A stretch of DNA of 64,000 bases, from NCBI RefSeq assembly GCF_016086655.4, contig NC_052136.2:7936001-8000000 (forward strand), written 5' to 3'. The translations under genes were made by a program, and so were the position numbers. Positions 57,143 to 64,000 of the stretch are shown one piece after another; within the stretch, counting starts at the first letter, position 1, and the number at the start of each line of letters is the position of its first letter. The DNA is from Lepeophtheirus salmonis (lineage: Eukaryota; Arthropoda; Copepoda; Siphonostomatoida; Caligidae). The notes below the pieces were generated by a model. It did not search any database, was not told where the DNA came from, and worked only from the letters and a program-made list of their open reading frames with translations.

Positions 57143-57539
57143 CACAGAGAGGAATTAACTTTTTTTTAAATCTCAATTTAAAATTATTTACAACTAACTA
57201 TAATCCAATTGTGATTGATATATTTTCTTGCCTAGCTCTAATAAGTAAAAAGCCTAACATTAGAAAAAGTAAACCATTTTGTTATTTGTTAATGGTATTC
57301 CTTTATACATAATAAAGAATCAGAATCGGCTTAAATTTTGTTATTGTTGCATATAATTTTTTATTTGTCAAAAGGAGTTAGACGTAAATTTGGTAAATAA
57401 AGGAAAAGAAACGTTTTACTGGAAGCAAAAATTTTGTCGTTTTCATAACTATCAAGGGAAATTGAAAGTATACTACATACAATTACACCAGAACTAGAGG
57501 AAACATTAAGCAAAAATAAATTATTATTATTGAATTAAA

Positions 57540-58330
57540 TCAAAATGTTGTATTTTAGAGTTGCGGAAAAAAAAATTAGAAGACTGGAATGAAATACATA
57601 CGGATAAAATACAAAAGATGAAAAAGTTTCTCCAAATTAATCATAATGATGTAAATGTTAACAAAATTATGAACCCTAATTCAAAATATTACCAGTCATA
57701 TTACAAAAATATGCTCTCAAAAAAATAGAAAAATTAATTTTGAAAATGAGAATAAATGGCGTATCAAATCTACTTCCTTGACTAAAGGGAATTTTGTATT
57801 CAATTAAATCTACCTTAGCCCTCTATAACAACCTGCAAAAAGAAGGACTTGAATATTACCTTACTGCTTGCCTTAATCAAGACACTTTAGAAAAAAAATT
57901 CTGAAGAATAAGAGCTTTGGGTGGAGATAAATCTCATCCATCTAACCTCAGAATTTATCCAGAGATTTTGGATTCTCCTCATTGGAAAAAATCACGAGCT
58001 ACTTATTAAAAGATCAGCAGTTGAGCTTGAGTCTATAATGGAGGAACCTGTTTATTCGTCCCAAAATACAGTGCAGAACATGGATAAGGAATTTCAAATT
58101 CAAAAGAAATTCCAAAACAACTCTCAATTTTTGGATTCTGGGGAAAATAACTTTGTAATGAATGAATTGTAAGTTTCAATTGATTCTGAGAGATCCCCAG
58201 AAACTCATGGTTCTAAAACAACAAACACAACAGAAATTTCAAATTTTTGAATGGAATACCAGTGCTCAAGGCCTAGTATACGCAGCCGGATGGATTGCAT
58301 CTGGGCTTAAAAATAAGTTCATACTTTTAT
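57540..58330 (+). pseudogene. Second P/THAP9-like transposase relic
   Basis: Plus-strand blocks: LYNNLQKEGLEYYLTACLNQ then DTLEKKF, stop, RIRALGGDKSHPSNL (57823-57945), matching the conserved L.NQD.LE.FFS.IR..GG...HP block of P-element/THAP9 transposases. After a frameshift, LTSEFIQRFWILLIGKNHEL and a Glu-rich tail are open from 57921 to 58172. After another shift comes QGLVYAAGWIASGLKNKF (58267-58320), matching the AGYI block that also occurs at 43.5 kb. There are at least two frameshifts and several stops. Terminal repeats were not found. This fragment covers the segment just before the one preserved at 43.4-44.0 kb. Confidence 0.7.
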
Positions 58331-58764
58331 AAGGATATCTTCACTTAATAAGAAGATACAGTTTGACGCAGAATTAGAAAACTTAAGCAAACAGGATAGT
58401 TTAGTTATTAAATTATTTTTGTTAGGAATTTCTGAATAGTAAATTATAAGTCCTACTTAACTCATTTTTGTAAGCTTGACAAAATTATAAACATTTAGCA
58501 TAAATTATAATTCAATTTTAAAAATTACCTTCTTTAATATAAATTATTGTTATATAAGATATTCTTCTTATCAGTATAAGGAAACAATATTTTACTTTAT
58601 TAATCTATTAAGATAGTACTTAATAGTGTTATGATTATTCTTTCTCTATTCCAATGACGTGACTCCGTTGAATTTACGTTCCTTTTTTCTAGTGCCTAGA
58701 CCCAAGGTTAATAGAAATACAATGTTAGACCGTAATGTAATCGGGCTTTCAGGAATTTTCAGCT

Positions 58765-58950
58765 GACTGCTGGGTAAGATAAGCAAATTTTGAACAAACA
58801 CGCAACCACTCATAGTCTATGACGTCACTATTGCTAGAATTCTCAATTTAATGTATCGTACCGACTGCTGGGAAAGAAAAACAGATTTTAACTAAACACG
58901 CAACTACTCATCTATGTACTATGACCTCAATATTAAAAGCGTAGCATAAG
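58765..58950 (+). repeat. 98-bp tandem duplication with TGACGTCA motif
   Basis: Unit 1 (58765-58862) starts GACTGCTGGGTAAGATAAGC and unit 2 (58863-58950) starts GACTGCTGGGAAAGAAAAAC. Both contain AACACGCAAC(C/T)ACTCAT, then TATGACGTCACTATTG in unit 1 and TATGACCTCAATATTA in unit 2. The spacing of the unit starts is 98 bp. The palindromic cAMP-response-element-like TGACGTCA is intact only in unit 1. No gene is adjacent. Confidence 0.6.
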
Positions 58951-60560
58951 TCGAACATCAGTCGTACAAGCGTTATGGTATAACCTTGTATTTTTATTAA
59001 TTTTGACTAGACCTTGTTATATGGTCATTGTTTAATTAAGTCTATTACGGTACCACCACTTGACATGTGTGAGGTTGATCAATAAAAGGATTTCGGCAAT
59101 TGGTTCCTTCTTTCATGGTTTTTGTAGTAGTAGGGCTTATTTTAAACTAAAATGTTCATTTATGATATTTAATTTCGCATTCCCTATGAAATTGCTATAA
59201 TTTCATGATGTAATTAATGTTGGCTACACATTTTTGTAAGTAAAAATAACTCATGAAAAAAGAAATCATGAAAAGGAAATTCTCACTCAATATGGTGACC
59301 TTGGTCTTTATTACCAGTTCCAGTCTGGCGTGGAACTTTGCACAGCTGTTCTTAAGGAAGATCGGCTCCAAGTTGACTTGAGATGCCGGTTATACAAAAG
59401 TTGAGAGTATAAAAGTTGGAGATCCAATTATAATAAAATGATGACGACGGAAATAGATTTCCCGGCTTGGCCCATAATTACCGTAGAGATTTAATTTATT
59501 TTTAGAGGAATGTCACCAGCCTACCCTTGATTAAGCAAAATAAGTGTTGCTTTTTGTAATATTTTTTCATAAAATTGCAAAATTTACAATTTCAAAGGAG
59601 GTGTGTATTTTGCAAACTCTACACATTGATCAATTTTGCTTAAACTTTATATGCCTTCATTTTTTATCAAAACTAAAACGCGTTGGCTTGCCAATTTTTG
59701 GTATGGGACTATATGGAAATCATTGTTTAAACTTATTTGTCATGCATAAGTTGAAGCAATCAATCTGCCTAGTTTAATTGAAATATATTTTTGGCATTTT
59801 TCTTAGAACATATAGATCAACGATCGTACCTCTACGCGGCTCCATGCTTTTTATTGTTGCAGTCTAGTTTTTCAGTATATTTTGCTGATTTATATTTTTT
59901 GTTTACTGCTTTCCAAAAGAGTTGTCTCAACAAAAAAAAAACCTTTGTAAAGTGCTAAAAGGTACCATAAAGCAAGGGCACGCAATTTTAAATACTGTTG
60001 CACTGAAGAGGCCCTATAAAATTATTTATTTCTCTGGATACTCCTTAATACGATAACTAAAAGGATAATATCTCAGTTATTTTATAGTTATAGTAGTTCT
60101 CTAAATTTGACATTGAATGTATTTTTTTACGATCCCTTTTAAAGATTGTGAAAAGATTTTTAACAGTATTTTGCATGCTTGCTTGAGTGCCCTTTGGTTT
60201 TATCTTAATTATAATTTGTTTCTCTTAATGAAACGCAATTCCTTGCCATATATATATATATATATAAATATTATTTTATGTTCTATATATATATTAGTGT
60301 TGCCCTGTACTAAAATGGTACCGGGGTATTAGCCCTTGTACTAAACTGCTATTGAAAATAATACTTACAATGCCACTGCGTCACAAAAAAATGACTTGCT
60401 GATGACGTAACCCTCTCAAATTTATAAACCCTAAACAAAATTGTCCTTCATAAAAAGAAGGTGAATTATAAATTTTCGTTGATAAAAAGATCTTCATAAA
60501 TTACTGAGCCAGTCCGAACGCAAATAAAAATTCTACAGACAACATCATAAGAAATATATG
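58951..60560. other. Gene-free stretch
   Basis: No gene recognised. A TA microsatellite lies at 60250-60267. The plus frames at 59544-59777 and 60117-60332 are cysteine- and aromatic-rich low-complexity products without motifs. Confidence 0.42.
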
Positions 60561-60564
60561 ACTG

Positions 60565-61855
60565 TATATTTATTTCTCTAAAAGCAAAAGGCTATCCAAC
60601 CTACGGACATTGAATTCAAGAGAGTAATTTCTCCCGGGTGGGTAGTTCACTCATTTACATTGTTCCATACTTTCGATAAACTATATATAGATATAACTTT
60701 TTTTTTAACGATTTTTTTTTAAATATTTTTCTTAAACATATATATTTTTTACAGAACTATATACAGGTTACCTGAATTTTACTTAAGATATGGTCGACGA
60801 TTTGACCCGGTTTCACTCCCAAAAGAGTTTTAGAGTAGAAAATAAGCATTGAGAATTGTTTAATAAGTCTTTTTTAATCTAAAAATGTCTGTAGATTAGG
60901 ACTTTTTTTAAGTTTCAATCCTGTATTTTGTGTTGTTTAGCCAAGAAATTGGAATTGGTGAACAATTTTGCACAAAAATGACTATTTTTTGTTTTGTAGA
61001 CCTATATAATCTACAGTGTAAATTTAAAAATACTATTATTTATGTTAAAATGATGGATAATGGCCTGTAATTTAAAATAATGCTGTCTGTTAAGTTGATT
61101 CTTCCATAACTTTTGTGCAAAGTCTGTTTAAAAAATATGTCTCAAGTGATAAATGAGAATTAAAAGTTCACACTTTTTGATAAATACCTGGCGTTAAGTA
61201 GCTAAATCTACTAATAGGAAAGGCCTACAGTGATTTACCTATCATTCTATTACCAATTTAATAATATTTAAATTGAAAACTAATGTATACTATTTCTTTT
61301 ACAGGAACATATAAAAAAATAAAAATATTACGGATATTCCCCTAATTTTATTGACGTGTTAAAAACGTATTTCTGATTTTTTTTTCTTTTCCAAAGCAAC
61401 AGAAACTTGTTTTTTCAGCAAAATATTCAAGTTTCGGAACGCATGGTCCAATTTGTCACAAAACAACTACAGGTTCACAAAACCACAGATGTTTGGCTAA
61501 TTTATTCATTTGGATAACTTGAAACCGCTGAAGAGATATTTTTATCCCCGTCAGATTAGACATACCTTTACAAAAATGAGTTTACTTAAAAAATCATAAT
61601 ACATATTGTATATATATATGTATTACTAATAAGAATTCGAAACTTGATATTCTCCCAATTTTGGCAGTGAAACCGGGGTCGAATCTCAAACCATGTCTTA
61701 ACTACATTTTGTCTTACATTTTTAAGGGAAAATTTACCGAAAGTATGGAACAGTGTAGTTCAGTGGACTACCCACTCGAGAGAAATTACTCTCTTGAATT
61801 TAATGTGCGTATGTTGGGTGACCTGTCGTACTTAGAGAAATATAGAGGGTAGGGT
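60565..61855. repeat. Large inverted repeat, ~1.29 kb overall
   Basis: The left arm, 60565-60830, contains TTCAAGAGAGTAATTTCTCC then GGGTGGGTAGT, GTTCCATACTTTCG and GACCCGGTTTCACTCCCAAA. The same blocks occur inverted at 61855-61650 (TTCAAGAGAGTAATTTCTCT, GTTCCATACTTTCGG, ACCCCGGTTTCACTGCCAAA). Arms are roughly 200-265 bp with an A+T-rich insertion in the left one. The 820-bp centre has no coding sequence. It could be a foldback transposon or two inverted copies of one repeat. A tRNA A-box-like TAGTTCAGTGG is seen at 61757, but the B-box-like GGTCGAATCTC lies on the wrong side for a tRNA-derived SINE. Confidence 0.6.
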
Positions 61856-61934
61856 AGGAAAAAGTGGACTCGAAAAATAGATTTATAAATATATCAATAA
61901 TTTGATATTTTCAATAATAGCCACAAAAACAATG

Positions 61935-62870
61935 TTAACAAAACATGCAGACAAGGTTTTTGCAAAACTTTTTTGCCCCAATATGGGTACCTTCATTATC
62001 AATCATAGCCTTTACACGTCGCATAAAGGCCATGCAGGAGTTGGTGGCAAACTCCTCTGACAAATTGTCCCATGCAGCTACTATGGAGGATTTTAGTGAG
62101 TCCACATTTGTTGTGAGGTCCTGTTGGTCTCCCTCTCAAAAGTGACCCATAGAGAAGTCGAATGGGTTCAAATCTGGTGATAAAGGGGGACATATCTCTT
62201 TGAACCAGAATCGAGACATGTTATCTGCGCGAACTTTTACCACTTGGCGGGCGTGTGAGAGGCGGAACTGTCCTGAGTCCACACATAGTAACTCTCTGGG
62301 TAGTTGGTCTTCAGCCATGGCAAGATGGTGTACCTAAGCACCTTATAGTAGGTCTCCCTGACCGATTTTCTGTCCAGCCTTAAAAAAGAACAGAAGCATC
62401 TTCTTTCCATCAGAGGCCACAACACCGAGGACCATTGTTTGAGCCGAATATTTGGTGTAGAAAACTCCTTGGACCTCTTCTTTTGTTCCGCAAGCCAACG
62501 GTCGTTCTGGCGGTTATAGAATTGATCAACTGTGAAAATCTTCTTGTCCCAGAGCAAATGGTCACATGGATCATTTATCCCGGTGAGGATTTTCTTGCAC
62601 CTCTCCAGTCTCCTGGCTTTCATGCCCTCTGTCAGAAGTTAGCATGGATCCTTGTGAAAGAAACTAATCCCGAGTTGTGCTTTATATCTCTCCTGATGGT
62701 AATTTGAGCCACAGAGAGGTCGTTAGGAAGACGATTCATCAACTTAGTGGGATCCTCCATTATATCTTCCCCAAACTTAACAAGAACTTCGTATCCTCTT
62801 TAAATTATGCCCTTCACTTCCTGACATCCTGGAAAGGTCTACTCCATCTTTTTTTTATCTTGGCCAACTA
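61935..62870 (-). pseudogene. Tc1/mariner transposase with wide last-Asp spacing
   Basis: Blocks on the minus strand: EDIMEDPTKLMNRLPNDLSV then AQITIRRDIKHNSG (62790-62680, second helix-turn-helix); after a frameshift, MKARRLERCKKILTGIND; HLLWDKKIFTVDQFYNRQND with the first catalytic Asp; RKSVRETYYKVLRYTILPWL; YVWTQDSSASHT with the second Asp; frameshift; SPDLNPFDFSMGHF with the third Asp; an in-frame stop; DQQDLTTNVDSLKSSIVAAW and CMAFMRRVKAMID to a stop at 61935. Joined, about 36 residues separate the last two Asp, wider than DD34D and closer to the DD37D (maT-like) class. Clear terminal repeats were not found. Confidence 0.75.
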
Positions 62871-63034
62871 AAAAACCAGGGTCCTAGAACATTTAACTGG
62901 TTGAATTTGAATAAACTTTTTTTGTCTCTAATTTTCTCTGAATAAGGGTTATACCTAAGTAAGTGGACTACTCTGGGTATTGCGACCGCATTCCATATTC
63001 TTACGCTATCTAACAAATTAATATGGTGCCTATC

Positions 63035-63790
63035 CTACCATGACCTAGTACTAAATATATATATTAGGACTCTCTCAGCGTTAGTGTTGATGTCGATCGC
63101 TTCATCCTCTTTAGTTATTGAGACTCCAAGAAGAGTTGATCTACTGGAGAATTTCAATAAAAGAAAACATATCTTCAAAGGTTCTTCCAGTGAAGATAAA
63201 AGTTCTGTCTTTCTGGTGTTGACTACTAGACCCCACGGCTCTGAAAATGCTTCCAGGATCCCAAATACCGCTCTCATATACAAAGTGATCTCCCGTGCAA
63301 TTAACAGTTAAGTAATCCAGGTAAAATAGAGCTAGTTGGTATTTCATTTGTAGAGATTTGCATCCCCGAGTTATCTCAAAATTATCTTCCCCACAGAAAG
63401 AGCTAAGTTTAGAAGAAGAGTATCTAAATATAGCTGCTACCACGTAAATCATTTTCAGAGAGAATCCTAATCTTTTTAGCTGCGACAGTATATATTTATG
63501 GGAGATGGAGTCGAAGGCATTTTCAAAAGTCCACCAAGATGACTGAAAAGTCCTTACCATTTCAATAGCGTCTTGGAACGATCTTGGAATGTATTCTGCT
63601 CGCCTTCCTTTCATAAAGCTCTTTTATGATTCCTGTATGGAAGTGCCTGGACTATATTATTGGTGCTAATTCCTATTATAATTTTGTACGAGGTATTAAG
63701 AAGCGTTATCGGTATATAATTTGCTATATTCAGTTTGTCTTTGTCATTCATAAGTGATTTTTATTCAGAGGTTCATAGATTCAAAATTTT
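63035..63790 (-). pseudogene. Non-LTR retrotransposon reverse transcriptase fragment
   Basis: Read on the minus strand: NDKDKLNIANYIPITLLNTS then YKIIIGIS (about 63750-63670, RT motif with the NY.PI.LLN..YK signature); frameshift; MKGRRAEYIPRSFQDAIEMV; WWTFENAFDSISHKYILSQL (motif A, with F.NAFDS); then FEITRGCKS in place of the usual RG.KQG.P.SP block (motif B). A further shift follows the lost YADD region, and the thumb-like FSEPWGLVVNTRKTELLSS with LLGVSITKE ends near 63035. The fragment probably continues past the window edge at its 5' side. The catalytic YADD is not seen. The clade is not determined. Confidence 0.75.
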
Positions 63791-64000
63791 TAAAAGTATC
63801 TCATAAGATAGCTTAAAGTATAAATTTTGATTTTTTTTTAAAGAGCCTCGGCAAAAACGCTCAATAATGTTGTCAATTTGAGCTAAGGCCACGACAATAT
63901 TGAAAATATTGTAAGGATATATCTCATTTTTGAATTGATTTCATAACAAAAGTCCATAAATATTATCTTAAATTGACAACGATATGGAGCATATTTAAGA

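Noticed and set aside
61650..61855. tRNA-derived SINE or tRNA gene, suggested by TAGTTCAGTGG
   Set aside because: The B-box-like sequence is on the wrong side and no cloverleaf can be drawn. The region is an arm of an inverted repeat.
62960..63030. Terminal inverted repeats for the 62-kb transposase (GGTAGGAAAAAGTGGACT at 61855 against sequences near 62962 and 63030)
   Set aside because: The right-hand candidates are direct rather than inverted, or match over fewer than ten bases.
1..64000. CRISPR arrays, bacterial operons, rRNA genes
   Set aside because: No regularly spaced direct repeats, no ribosome-binding-site-linked frames and no conserved rRNA blocks. The sequence is eukaryotic.

Overview
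The window reads as an AT-rich arthropod nuclear genome. The best guess is a parasitic copepod of the sea-louse type; this is inferred from the style and density of the Tc1/mariner copies and was not tested. There is no operon structure, no ribosome-binding-site pattern and no long intact gene. Nearly every longer open frame is a decayed transposase, an antisense shadow of one, or one exon of a split gene. The two introns that can be modelled are very short (58 and 59 nt). Layout: 0-6 kb holds three Tc1/mariner relics (2.8, 3.2-3.9 and 4.8-5.2 kb). 6-12 kb has two exon-like segments (6.2 and 9.4 kb, minus) and a Mutator-like element with long inverted ends (10.5-11.2 kb). 12-28 kb is dispersed repeats and Tc1/mariner ends, a possible two-exon small membrane protein (18.4-18.7 kb, minus), an exon-like segment at 23.7 kb, and a Tc1/mariner element with TA target duplication (27.55-28.41 kb). 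28-43 kb is mostly gene-poor and contains one arm of an ~810-bp repeat (29.7-30.5 kb), a hAT-like element with internal repeats (34.0-34.7 kb) and a second copy of the 3-kb mariner (36.7-37.5 kb). 43.16-44.34 kb is a P-superfamily element with terminal inverted repeats and a perfect 8-bp target duplication. 44.4-48.1 kb holds the other 810-bp arm and two more Tc1/mariner copies. 48.4-57.1 kb (minus) is the most gene-like stretch: spliced or spliceable open segments, four of which encode variants of the same motif. 57.5-58.4 kb is a second P-like relic. 60.6-61.9 kb is a large inverted repeat. 61.9-63.8 kb holds a decayed Tc1/mariner transposase and a non-LTR reverse transcriptase fragment, both minus. 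Most of the structure is a transposon graveyard in which many copies keep both termini but have lost the middle of the transposase, so they could only move with proteins supplied elsewhere. The two items that deserve most attention are the P-type element at 43.2-44.3 kb and the family of related minus-strand exons at 48.4-56.6 kb, whose protein family I do not recognise.
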